A stretch of 64,000 nucleotides of DNA from Kurthia populi (lineage in GTDB: Bacteria; Bacillota; Bacilli; Bacillales_A; Planococcaceae): the NCBI RefSeq assembly GCF_042686175.1, contig NZ_JBHUOR010000023.1, positions 93,587-157,586 of the forward strand, in the 5' to 3' direction. Shown here one piece after another: positions 53,015-62,400 of this stretch (within the stretch, counting starts at the first letter, position 1; each line of letters starts with the position of its first letter). The notes beneath the pieces are model-generated. The model made no database searches. It was not told the origin of the DNA and was given only the letters and a program-made list of their open reading frames with translations. The position numbers and the translations under genes were made by a program.

Positions 53015-53102
53015 TGAAAAACTGTGACACAATAGCCTGATTTCAAACATATTTCACCAATAAAAGGGTATAAAAAAAGTAAGGAATAAGGGGGTATGAC
53101 CT

Positions 53103-54083
53103 ATGGCGGCGCAACAAGATTGGTTTACACAAAATTTATCGTATGAAGATTACAAAGATTTTCAAAATGCTTTACATTATTATACGTTGACGCATACGGA
53201 GTTTGTAGGTCATCGTTTATTATATGGCGTTCAAATATTAGAGCAAGGCCTCAAAAATTTCGATTACTCGACTTTATCCTATGCCGATACAATTTCAAAA
53301 TTAATCGAGTTTTGTACAGAATTTGAGCAACTTATGATGTCGTCATATCGAGCGTTCTTTTCTTTTTATCGCAGTATGTATCGCTTTCATGGTGTAGATA
53401 TCGAAATTGAAGTCGAGGAAATTTTACGTAACACAGATTCACGATTTTCTGAATTAAGTGGGGCATTGTTTACCGAGAAAAATTTAAATGCGCATTCACA
53501 GAAATTAATTGACTTATTATTGCAGGAGCAGGAAGCCATTCGAGAGCGTTTGTTAATGACGGTGAATCAGCTACAAGTGCTGGAGAAAGTTTTTCTCGCG
53601 GAGCTAGAGCATAATCCAGCTACACAGATGCCAACGATTGAAGAATTGATAGCAGAAATTCTTCAATTGCTTGCGACGGATAGCTATAAAGAGATTTATG
53701 ACAATACCGTCGAAGTAATGGAGATGATTATCCCAACAATCCCAATGCCTTCTGAGAAAACATCGATTAGTATACTGAGTGCGCGTATTATTAATCATGC
53801 AGATTACTTAGCGATGCTCCTTGACCATATCGGTACGAATTATCAGGCGCCGGGGTCAACAGAATGCATTATAGGACGCTGGATTGTCGCGAATAAAGAT
53901 CAATTTTTGCATATTGAGGCATTTCGTAAATTCATTGAGCAGCACGAGGCTTTTCATGATGCAGCACAAGATTTATTACAAAAAGATTCATTCGAAAATT
54001 CGCGTAGGATGCTACAGGAGTCAATGGCATTTCTTTCCGCATCCATCGCCTTAATTATCGAAATCAAAGCACGAGAGGGTTAG
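53103..54083 (+). CDS. Helical cytoplasmic protein with C-terminal CZB zinc-binding domain
   Basis: 326 aa, no signal peptide, all-helical. Residues about 226-295 match the chemoreceptor zinc-binding (CZB) pattern: His232 (NHADY), Cys255 with CIIGRW, and His281/His285 (HEAFH), the 3His/1Cys zinc site known from CZB proteins. The N-terminal 220 residues are an uncharacterised helical region (FQNALHYYTLTHTEFVGH, then coiled coil). CZB domains sense zinc or hypochlorous acid, usually on chemoreceptors or cyclases, but none is fused here. Ribosome site AAGGGGG. The downstream wall protein starts 11 bases later, so the two are probably co-transcribed. Confidence 0.75.
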   Translation: MAAQQDWFTQNLSYEDYKDFQNALHYYTLTHTEFVGHRLLYGVQILEQGLKNFDYSTLSYADTISKLIEFCTEFEQLMMSSYRAFFSFYRSMYRFHGVDIEIEVEEILRNTDSRFSELSGALFTEKNLNAHSQKLIDLLLQEQEAIRERLLMTVNQLQVLEKVFLAELEHNPATQMPTIEELIAEILQLLATDSYKEIYDNTVEVMEMIIPTIPMPSEKTSISILSARIINHADYLAMLLDHIGTNYQAPGSTECIIGRWIVANKDQFLHIEAFRKFIEQHEAFHDAAQDLLQKDSFENSRRMLQESMAFLSASIALIIEIKAREG

Positions 54084-54094
54084 GGGGAAGTGAT

Positions 54095-55222
54095 GTGTGG
54101 AGATTAACAAGTGCAGCAGTAGCTTTAACGCTTTTAGTGCCTTTTGCGACAGCAGAGGCGAAAGAATTAGGAACTGGAATGCTAGCAGATGCACAACTTA
54201 AGCAACATGAAAACATTGAGATGAAGACATTAGAGACGATTCAATATACAGTGGCCTTAGCGAAAGATGCGAAAGCAGGCGATACGATTACGATTGCGCT
54301 CCCAGCGGATGTGATGCTTTATAGCAATCAGACAAGTGATGTCAAAAACACTGAAGGCAAGGTTGCCGGAAATGTCGCCTTTAATAAGGAGAAAAATGAG
54401 GCGATTGTGACGCTAAATGATGTCGCAGCGGCGAGCAAGTATAGTCAGCTAATTGTCGATATTCCGGTGACTTTTCAAGATACAACAGCAGGGAAGCATA
54501 CACTAGAATTGCCACTGAAAAACGGTATGAAGAACGTTGATTATACAGTTGTAGCATCAGCGGCCCCTGCAACGGTTGAGGGAGATGGCACAGTGAGTGG
54601 CTCGACGATTTCATGGACGGTGACCATTGATGCGTCAGGCGCAACCTTAACAAACGCGCAACTAGAAAACGCTTTTGGGGATTCCTATGATTTAGATGGT
54701 CCAGTTGTTGTAAGCTATAAAAATGCGGACGGCACGACATCAGAGAAGAAATTTAATTCACGCTTGTTGGCAGACCGTACGTTAAAGCTAAATTTAGGAA
54801 CAATTAAAGAGCAAGTAGTGACGATTTCTTACGATACAACGGTGACCGATATCGAGAAAAAATATACGAATAATTTTATGATTCATTCGTTAAATAGCGA
54901 CGATATTGTAGCGAAGGCAGTAGTGAATGGTAAGGGTGCTAAGGTGATTGCACCTGAACCTGAGAAAGAAATCCAAAAACAGCCCATTACACAATCTACT
55001 GGGCAAGAGCCACTGTCTGCAAAAGCACCGATTGCGCAGCAATCAAATACATCCTCTTATAATGGTGTTAAAACAACGGGTGATGTCATTACAAAGCATT
55101 CCCAAAATGAAGATAGCGGCAATACATTAACAGAGCTACCACAGACAGGTATAAGTAACCCAGCTTGGATTGGCGCAGGTTTACTTGGCGCTGCTTATAT
55201 GATATTCCGTCGTAAAAAATAA
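54095..55222 (+). CDS. LPQTG wall-anchored surface protein
   Basis: Sortase substrate, 375 aa. Signal peptide to about residue 22 (AEA). Two or more beta-sandwich domains at about 25-280 (VTIALPADVMLYSNQ, VSGSTISWTVTIDASG). A Gln/Pro/Ser/Asn spacer follows, then the sorting signal LPQTG, a hydrophobic helix (AWIGAGLLGAAYMIF) and RRKK. Class A sortase should attach it covalently to peptidoglycan; no sortase gene is in the window. The GTG start at 54095 is preceded by TAGGGGGAAG. It follows the CZB protein gene directly. Ligand unknown. Confidence 0.88.
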   Translation: MWRLTSAAVALTLLVPFATAEAKELGTGMLADAQLKQHENIEMKTLETIQYTVALAKDAKAGDTITIALPADVMLYSNQTSDVKNTEGKVAGNVAFNKEKNEAIVTLNDVAAASKYSQLIVDIPVTFQDTTAGKHTLELPLKNGMKNVDYTVVASAAPATVEGDGTVSGSTISWTVTIDASGATLTNAQLENAFGDSYDLDGPVVVSYKNADGTTSEKKFNSRLLADRTLKLNLGTIKEQVVTISYDTTVTDIEKKYTNNFMIHSLNSDDIVAKAVVNGKGAKVIAPEPEKEIQKQPITQSTGQEPLSAKAPIAQQSNTSSYNGVKTTGDVITKHSQNEDSGNTLTELPQTGISNPAWIGAGLLGAAYMIFRRKK

Positions 55223-55252
55223 AAGTGGCTCGTATAAAAAAAGTAGAAGAAA

Positions 55253-55382
55253 GAGGCCGGGACATACGTATAAAAACAACTGCTCCTATGAGCATAAGAA
55301 AAACCGGAATCGTGCGGTAGCGCGGTTCCGGTTTTTTGTTGCGAACACTAAAAAAGGAAAATAAAGTGTTTTGTCCCAGCCT
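55253..55382. repeat. Palindromic intergenic repeat type 1, copy C
   Basis: 130 bases, same length and orientation as copy A (2353-2482): GAGGCCGGGACA at the left end, TGTCCCAGCC plus a T-run at the right, and the inner hairpin AACCGGAATCG/CGGTTCCGGTT. It directly follows the LPQTG gene and likely terminates it. Confidence 0.9.
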
Positions 55383-55447
55383 TTTTTGTTATGAACTTCT
55401 AATCAAATGGAGAGAAGTTCGGCGTTTTATCATTTCTTCGCAGAATC

Positions 55448-55482
55448 CCCCTCCCTCAAGGAACGTAGTGAGTAGGGAGGGG
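55448..55482. other. GC-rich hairpin 3' of the minus-strand SH3 gene
   Basis: CCCCTCCCT (55448-55456) pairs perfectly with AGGGAGGGG (55474-55482) around a 17-base loop, with no T-run on either strand. It is 17 bases beyond the stop of the minus-strand gene. It may be an RNA 3' end or processing structure, or a remnant repeat. Confidence 0.45.
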
Positions 55483-55498
55483 ATGAATGCGAACCCAA

Positions 55499-56323
55499 TT
55501 ATTTGAGCTGTGTATTTTTCGTAATAGATATTAATTCACGAACTTTAATTTTTCCGCGGTATTCCTGAATAACACCAGCACCTGGCGCGATGTAAATGAT
55601 ATTTTGGTTTGAATATGTCACCTTCATCACATTTTTAAATGTACCGGCCTTTACTTTTTTTGTAGCGAGCAACTGCATTTTCGCGGTTATTGCACGGCGC
55701 TCTGCATTGGACTTTGGAATGTCCCAGAAGCGGGCGTTTGGAATCGCCGCAAAAGCTAGCAATTGATAGCTACGCAAAAAGCGTCCATTCATCGATGGAT
55801 ATAAAATAAGCTCATATTGGTTTTGCACGAGCTTATATTGATCGAGTGGCTCCTGATGATATTTAATTGGGTCGAGCTGCCAAGCACCTGCAGCCGCGTC
55901 GTACCAAGCATAGCTCGTATATGGATACTTTGTGCTATCTGCTGGACGTGAATTAGTTGGCGTGTGAATGCGCTCAAACATAGAGTTTGCCATAACCTTG
56001 TATTTATAAAGTTTCGTTTGGTCAACGGCATAGGTGGCAGCAGAAGCACCCTTGTCATCAATTTCTAAATAGGCTGTCAGAATATAGCCCTTTTTACCAT
56101 TGTATGTGACGCGTCCCCAGCTATCGCTCGCGGTGTAATGAAATGTCACATGCGCCCCCTTTGGTACAGCCGTAATACGCCCTGAACCTGGATGCTTTTT
56201 ATAAAGGAAAGTCGGTACCTTTGTCGTTGCTGCGTAATTAAAATCTTCTGCCGCATGTGCTTCATTTGAGACACTTAGACAGCAAATGATAGCGAATACG
56301 CCTGCTAAAAATAATTTATACAT
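55499..56323 (-). CDS. Secreted SH3-like protein
   Basis: Exported protein, 274 aa. Signal peptide to about residue 25 (AHA). One SH3b-like module at about 35-90 (TFLYKKHPGSGRITAVPKG, VTYNGKKGYILTAYLEI). A C-terminal domain of about 150 residues follows, with repeated YKYKVMANSMFERI and NVMKVTYSNQNIIYIAPGAG strands, as seen in many uncharacterised Bacillales wall proteins. ATG 56323 has GAGGGGGA upstream on the minus strand. It is the only minus-strand gene between 33.7 and 62.5 kb. Confidence 0.8.
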   Translation of the reverse strand: MYKLFLAGVFAIICCLSVSNEAHAAEDFNYAATTKVPTFLYKKHPGSGRITAVPKGAHVTFHYTASDSWGRVTYNGKKGYILTAYLEIDDKGASAATYAVDQTKLYKYKVMANSMFERIHTPTNSRPADSTKYPYTSYAWYDAAAGAWQLDPIKYHQEPLDQYKLVQNQYELILYPSMNGRFLRSYQLLAFAAIPNARFWDIPKSNAERRAITAKMQLLATKKVKAGTFKNVMKVTYSNQNIIYIAPGAGVIQEYRGKIKVRELISITKNTQLK

Positions 56324-56480
56324 CAAAAAATCCCCCTCTCATCAGTCATATCGTAAAAAATTGCGTTTTTTACAGTAGGAAAGCCGAACTTTCCTAGAAA
56401 ATTCTTAGCTTTAGCACATAGTCACTTCTCTTAATTAACGGTATAATTAAGAACAAATACAAGTAGAAACGGAGACAACT

Positions 56481-57845
56481 ATGAACTATAAATCAATTGC
56501 TGCAGCCTGTTTAGCAGGATTATTTTTGACGTCAGGAACACTACAGGCAACCGCTGCTGAGCCACTTGCGGATGTGAAACAATACGTCAATGACTATTAT
56601 TATCCAGGTATTTCAAAGACAGAGGTGAATAAATCAACATCGATTAAACAGCTAATGAAAAAGCTAGATGACTACTCAAACTATATGACACCAGCAGAGT
56701 TTGACGAGTTTTACAACGCGGTTGAAAATCAGCTTGTCGGCATTGGTGTCGGCATTGTTGAGCATAAAAAAGGCATTAAAATTTTACAAGTATATGATGG
56801 CAGTCCAGCGAAAAAGGCGGGCATGAAAGCGAGTGACATTATTACCGCTGTGAATGGCAAATCCATTGCGGGTTTGTCGATTGAGGAGAGTAGCAATCGT
56901 TTAAAAGGTGACGAGGGAACTTCCGTAACGGTGAAATTTTATCGTCCATCAACAGGAAAATCGTATACGAAAAAAATGACGCGTGCGCTTGTGAATCTGC
57001 CAAATGTTGAAACATCCGTGCTTGCGGGCCATGTCGCATACATTCGACTCAACTCATTTTCAGAGGATAGCGGTGCCGCAGTAGCGAAGGCTATTCGCAA
57101 TATGCCAGCGTCTACACAGGGCTATATTTTTGATTTACGTGATAATGGTGGCGGTGATGTAGAGGCGGCTGAGAAAATTATTGGCTTAGCGAAGAAAAAT
57201 AAAATCGCCTATTTATTAAAAACACGCGAGGGCAATTATAAAGTACAGCCGGCAAAAATGACGACACATTTTGATAAGTCAGTGGCGATGCTCGTAAACG
57301 GTAACTCAGCAAGTGCCTCAGAAATGACGGCAGCATCTTATAAAGACCAAAAGGCCGCAACGATTTACGGTCAAAAAACGTACGGTAAAGGGGTTATGCA
57401 GTCGATTGTACAAGTGAAGAATAAAGGCTACTTGAAGCTAACGATTGCAGAATTTAGAGGATCGAAAAATGCAGTCATTCAAAATAAAGGCGTCACACCG
57501 AATGTCGTGACACCTAAAAATAAAGAGCTGTATACGAGTCACCAAGCCTTTTTGAAAAAGCAATTGAAGAAATTTGATAAAGAGGCAACGATCAAACGGA
57601 CAGCGACAAATCCAAAAATGCTTGTAAAACCGACGAAGGATATGGACTGGAAAACGTTAAAAACAGCGAAGGTCTCGTTATTACAAATCGGTGGGAAAGA
57701 GAAGGATGTAACCGTTAAGCTACAAGGGAAATCACTCGTTGTGACACCAAAAACGAAGTTGAAAGCTGGAACAAATTATTATTTACGTGTTAAAAACGCC
57801 AAAAATTCGACAGACGGTACGTATCGTTATGTCATGATGAAATAG
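56481..57845 (+). CDS. Secreted C-terminal processing protease (S41) with PDZ domain
   Basis: Exported CtpA-type protease, 454 aa. Signal peptide to about residue 26. N-terminal helical part, PDZ at about 85-165 (VGIGVGIVEH, SPAKKAGMKASDIITAVNGK), catalytic core with FDLRDNGGGDVEAA, the Ser motif SASASE (276-281) and Lys303 (TYGKGVMQS). The last 90 residues look like the Ig-like module of the nearby enzymes (KDVTVKLQGKSLVVTPKTKL). It lacks a membrane anchor, so it is probably free or wall-bound. It may trim exported proteins of this locus. Confidence 0.92.
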   Translation: MNYKSIAAACLAGLFLTSGTLQATAAEPLADVKQYVNDYYYPGISKTEVNKSTSIKQLMKKLDDYSNYMTPAEFDEFYNAVENQLVGIGVGIVEHKKGIKILQVYDGSPAKKAGMKASDIITAVNGKSIAGLSIEESSNRLKGDEGTSVTVKFYRPSTGKSYTKKMTRALVNLPNVETSVLAGHVAYIRLNSFSEDSGAAVAKAIRNMPASTQGYIFDLRDNGGGDVEAAEKIIGLAKKNKIAYLLKTREGNYKVQPAKMTTHFDKSVAMLVNGNSASASEMTAASYKDQKAATIYGQKTYGKGVMQSIVQVKNKGYLKLTIAEFRGSKNAVIQNKGVTPNVVTPKNKELYTSHQAFLKKQLKKFDKEATIKRTATNPKMLVKPTKDMDWKTLKTAKVSLLQIGGKEKDVTVKLQGKSLVVTPKTKLKAGTNYYLRVKNAKNSTDGTYRYVMMK

Positions 57846-57851
57846 AGAAAG

Positions 57852-57886
57852 TGAAAGCGTCAGCAAAAATGCTGGGGCTTTTTTAA
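57852..57886 (+). terminator. Terminator of the S41 protease gene
   Basis: AAAGCGTCAGCA pairs with TGCTGGGGCTTT and T's follow. Confidence 0.85.
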
Positions 57887-58064
57887 TGAAATGGCTACTA
57901 TTTCCCTTGAAAAGATACAAATATAATAGAAGAAACTCCATATTCTTTGAAACAATTTTGCAACATTTGACGTATTCAGTAAGTATTCTAGATGTATATT
58001 ATTTTTCACCATCAATTAGAGATGGTAGAATGAAGACAAGCACATATTTTCAGGAGGGTTTTAA

Positions 58065-58532
58065 TTGAAAAAATTAGTAGCGGCAGCATTTGCTGCAACG
58101 TTATCGTTTGCAACGGTTGCTCCAGTAGTAATTGACAATCCAACGACAGCATCAGCAAAGTCGTACAAGTCAGGTAAAAGTGGATTTAGTAATTCTAAAT
58201 CAAATACCAACAATCAAAATGGTGTAACAAACAACAAAACGAACCAAAATCAAAACCAAACAAATAACTCAAAAGCAACAAACTCATCAGCAGCTCAAAA
58301 ATCAAATAAAGGCGGCTTAATGAAAGGTTTAATGCTTGGTGGTTTAGCAGGTCTATTACTAGGTGGTATGCTTGGTAATATGGGTGCCATGGGTGAAATT
58401 CTTGGTTTACTTATTAACGTTATCGGTATTTTAGTTGTTATCATGTTAGTCGTTAGCCTAATCAACATGATCCGTAACAATAAAAACCGCAACAAACGTG
58501 ACGACAAGGATGACAAACAATGGAACAACTAA
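58065..58532 (+). CDS. Asn/Gln-rich protein with Gly-rich hydrophobic C-terminus
   Basis: 155 aa. Signal-like N-terminus (residues 1-30, AAAFAATLSFATVAPV). Asn/Gln/Lys/Ser-rich linker at about 35-85, then a Gly/Leu/Met hydrophobic segment (KGLMLGGLAGLLLGGMLGNM), a second membrane helix (ILGLLINVIGILVVIMLVV) and a charged tail. The layout resembles Tim44-like small membrane proteins of Bacillales. The TTG start at 58065 is set by CAGGAGGG upstream. The following gene starts 13 bases before this stop, so they are translationally coupled. Confidence 0.75.
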   Translation: MKKLVAAAFAATLSFATVAPVVIDNPTTASAKSYKSGKSGFSNSKSNTNNQNGVTNNKTNQNQNQTNNSKATNSSAAQKSNKGGLMKGLMLGGLAGLLLGGMLGNMGAMGEILGLLINVIGILVVIMLVVSLINMIRNNKNRNKRDDKDDKQWNN

Positions 58533-58825
58533 TTTTAGACGAACAAGAAGTAATCAATGCGCTTTGCACGTATCATGCACGCCAAAAAAACTTAATTCCA
58601 GAAGATGTGATGATCGAGCTTATGTACGATGATCATGATGGTCGTGAACCAGAGGAATTTGGTGCTGAGGCGGAGGTAGACAATGAAGTTGTCACATACC
58701 AAAAAGGTGATATGATTCAAGCAATTCGTAATTGGGTGAACTTTGAATATAATATTGATCAGTTTTCAGCTATCGTAAAACTAGCGTTCAATGAAGAACA
58801 AGGTATTTACGCGATCGTTGAATAA
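58520..58825 (+). CDS. DUF2653/YxcD-like cytoplasmic protein
   Basis: 101 aa, acidic, no signal. The start MEQLILDEQEVINALCTYHA and the end FEYNIDQFSAIVKLAFNEEQ match the pattern of the YxcD/DUF2653 family. Function unknown. It overlaps the preceding Asn-rich membrane protein by 13 bases, indicating a two-gene operon, so the two products may act together. Confidence 0.75.
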   Translation: MEQLILDEQEVINALCTYHARQKNLIPEDVMIELMYDDHDGREPEEFGAEAEVDNEVVTYQKGDMIQAIRNWVNFEYNIDQFSAIVKLAFNEEQGIYAIVE

Positions 58826-58836
58826 TAGAGTAGGTA

Positions 58837-58876
58837 AAAGCAGTAATCATACGAAAATATGGTTGCTGTTTTTTTA
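58837..58876 (+). terminator. Terminator after the YxcD-like gene
   Basis: AAAGCAGTAATCATA pairs with TATGGTTGCTGTTT-type sequence, and T's follow. From here to 59323 (about 450 bases) the DNA is very AT-rich with no supportable gene; a small A/T hairpin lies at 59192-59212. Confidence 0.8.
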
Positions 58877-59323
58877 ATTATTTGAAGTTATTTAAGAAGA
58901 ATGAATCCAACTAAAGACGCTTTTTTTACAATATTTTACGATAAAAATAATAACTTTATGATAATTTTCAATAAATTAAATCAAAAAAACATTTAATTTA
59001 AAAAACAATTAGAGATAAAGGTCATTTTGCGACATGGTTCGACAATCTCTAATAAATGTCATATTTATACTTTTAAAGTTTAAATATGGTATATTTATTA
59101 GGGTTCTAGACAGGGATAAAAAGATTCAATAAAATGCTTTAAATTGAAAATAGTCGATTGAGTCCTTGAATATTGGAAATAAAAAGATTTTTTTAGTTCT
59201 AAAAAACTAATAAAGGTCTTCTTTTTATTCCAAATAATTGAAAAATGTTAGTCTCAATATATTATTATTACAATATTTATTAAAAAAACCTTAAATTTAT
59301 TAAAAAAATGTTTCATTATGTGG

Positions 59324-59337
59324 TAATATAGTCGATA
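59324..59337 (+). promoter_or_regulatory. Candidate promoter core of S-layer-like gene 2
   Basis: TAATATAGTCGATA matches TAATATAGTGATA ahead of S-layer-like gene 1, apart from one inserted base. It lies about 115 bases before the start codon. No good -35 is seen. Confidence 0.45.
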
Positions 59338-59451
59338 AGGATTACAGAGAGGGTAATAAGGTGAGATATTGTTTAGTATGATGATATCCCCGTTCCTCGG
59401 TGATTCATTACAAAATTATAATATGTAACTCAAAAGGAGATTGAATTTCAC

Positions 59452-62400
59452 ATGGCAAATGCAAAATTCGTTAAAACAGCAGCAGCAGTAGCACTAGGTG
59501 CTTCAGTAGTAACAACAGCGGTAGCTCCAGGTGTAGCTTCAGCAGCGACTAAATACAAAGTAAACTCAAAAGGTAACTTAGTATTAAAATCAACAGGTTC
59601 ATTAGTAAAGGGTTGGGTAGAGTTTGGCGGTAAACTTTACAAAAACGGCAAACCAGCTCCTGCTAAAAAATATAAAATCATGGGCACTGGCGCTTCAATG
59701 AAACTTTACTTCGGCCCAACACTTAAAAAAGGCTACAAAACGGCGAACAGCAAATCATTATTATTCAAAGACGGTAAATTATTAAAAGGTAACAAACAAA
59801 CGGCAGATCGTACTCGTTACTATGAAAACGGTAAATTAGCAACTGGTTGGGATGTTGTAGCGGCAGATGAAACAAAATACATCTACAAATCAGGTAAATT
59901 ATTCAAAGAACAAAAAACAGCTACACGTGACGGCGTTCTTAACTACTTCGAAAACGGTAAATTAGCAGAAGGTACTAAAGCATTCCAAGATACTTTATTC
60001 ACTGACGGTACTGTTGATGAAAAAGATCAAGTATTTAAAGACGTATTATACGTTGGCGGTAAAAAAGCTGAAGGTACTGTAACATTTGAAGATGTAGTAT
60101 ACGTTGATGGTGTTAAAGACACTGAAAAACCAGAAATCACTGCAGAAGATAAAACTGTAGAATACGGTTCAGAAGCTGTAGACGTTGCAACTTTAGCAAC
60201 TGTTAAAGATAACTCTGGCGAAGAAATCAAAGCAGAAGCTAAAATTTCATTCGACGGCAAAGCAGTAGAAAAAATCGATACTAAAACTCCTGGTGTTTAC
60301 ACTGTAACTTTCACAGCTAAAGACAAAAACGGTAACGAAGCTGAAGCGAAAGAAGTTAAAGTAACAGTAGCAGAAGCTGCTAAAGCTGAAGTTGAGTCTG
60401 TAACTGCGATTAACGGTACTCAAATTAAAGTTACTTTCAACAAATCAATTGATGCTTCAACTGTAATTGGTACTTCTGATGCACTTAAAAACATCACAGT
60501 TGCTAAAGTTGGTTCATCTGCTGAAACTGGCTTAAAAGCTACATTATCTGATGACAAAAAATCAGTAACAATTACTTCAACAGGTGCTTTAAATGGTGAA
60601 TATAATGTTGCTGTAACAGATGCAGTAAAAACAACAGCAGGCGATAAAGTAGAAGCTTCTACAAAACTTATTAAAATTGAAGATAAAGTAGCACCAACAT
60701 ATGTTGGATTTACTAAAGAAAATGCTTCAACATTCTTATTCAATTTCTCTGAACCAATTAACGATCTTGGCTCTGTAGTAGTTAAAAAAGCTGACGGAAC
60801 AGTTTTAACTACACCAAATGCAACAGTATCTAAAGATGGTTCAACAATTAAAGTAGTATTAGGAGCAGATGTAGAAGCTGGTAAAGATATTACAGTATCA
60901 TTCGCTGGTCAAACAGATGCAACTACTAATGTTCTTGAGACACCATTCTCAGTAACTATTCAAAAAGGCGCTAAAGATGGTGTAGCTCCAGAAGTTACTA
61001 GTGTAACCCCTGTTAATACTAAGAAATTTGAAATCAAATTATCTGAAGAAGTTCAAGGATTTGGTCTTTCAAATGTAACTGTAAATGGTGGAGCAGTTAA
61101 ATCTGTAACACAAGATAAAGCAGATAAAACAAAATATATTGTTGAGCTTAATTCTGCAGTTTCAGGTTTAACAACAGTAGCTGTAACAGATGCTTATGCA
61201 GATTTATCTGGTGAACAAGGTAAAGCATTCAGCCAAATCGTAAACTTTGCTGCTGACACTGTAAAACCAACTGCAACTGCTGCTCTTTCTGTAAATAAAG
61301 ACGGTAACCAAGTGTTAACATTTACTACAAGCGAAGATACTACTTTAGCTAAAACGGGTACTATTACTCTTCCAGCTAAAGCTGTTAAAAATTACGTAAC
61401 AACTTCTGGAGACATCACTTTAGATGCAACTGATTTAAAAGCTGTAGAAGGTTCTTCAACTCAATACACAGTTGAATTATCTAAAGTTAAATTTGCAAAT
61501 AATCCATTAGTTAAAGACACTACTTACACAGTAGACTTAGTTGCTGACGTATTTGCTGATGTAGCTGGTAACAAAAATGAAGCTAAAAAAGATGCATTTA
61601 CATTCACTCGTGGTGCGGATAAAGATGCAGCTAAACCAGCTGTAGTTTCTGTATCTGATAATAATTTAGATTCATTTACAGTAGACTTTGGAAAAACTGT
61701 AGAACTTGATAACTCTACTGTTGTAAACAAAGCTAATTACTATGTTGCAGGTGCTACTATTGATTCAGTAACTTTAGATGCTAACAATGTAGCAACTGTT
61801 AAACTTGTATCTGGTTCAAACAATTACACTGGTAAACGTACTGTTAAAGTAACTGGTATTAAAGCTGCAAACGGTAACGTTATGGATGATTTCACTACAA
61901 CTAAATCATTCAATGAAAACGTAAAACCAACTGTATTATCAGCAAAAGTTGATGATGTAGTAAAAGCTACAGCAGAAGTAAAAGCTAAAAATGCTGATGT
62001 TGAAGTTGATAATAAGAAAGCTACTGCTTCATACACTGGAACTCAAAATGGTACTGCAACATTTACTTATTCTGAATCGACTAGTACTTGGAAACAAACT
62101 TCTGGTGATACATTCACTGGATTAACAGTATCAACAGCTGCTCAAGCAACTCCTACAGATAGTGAAAAAGCAATTGTAACTACAACTAATGGAGTAAAAG
62201 CAGTAGCAGCTACTACAGGTAAAACTACTGTTAAAGTAACTTTAAGCGAAGAAGTAAAAGCTGTAACTACTGATTATGTTGTAAATGTTGACGGTAAAAA
62301 AGTAGAGGGCGTTAAAGCTACTGTAACTCCAACAACTGCTAACTCTAAAGAAGTAACAATTGTTATCGATAAAGAGTTAACTGCTGATGACTTTGCTAAA

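Noticed and set aside
54095..55222. Sortase gene near the LPQTG protein
   Set aside because: No TLxTC-type protein is seen in any frame of the window; the sortase must be encoded elsewhere.
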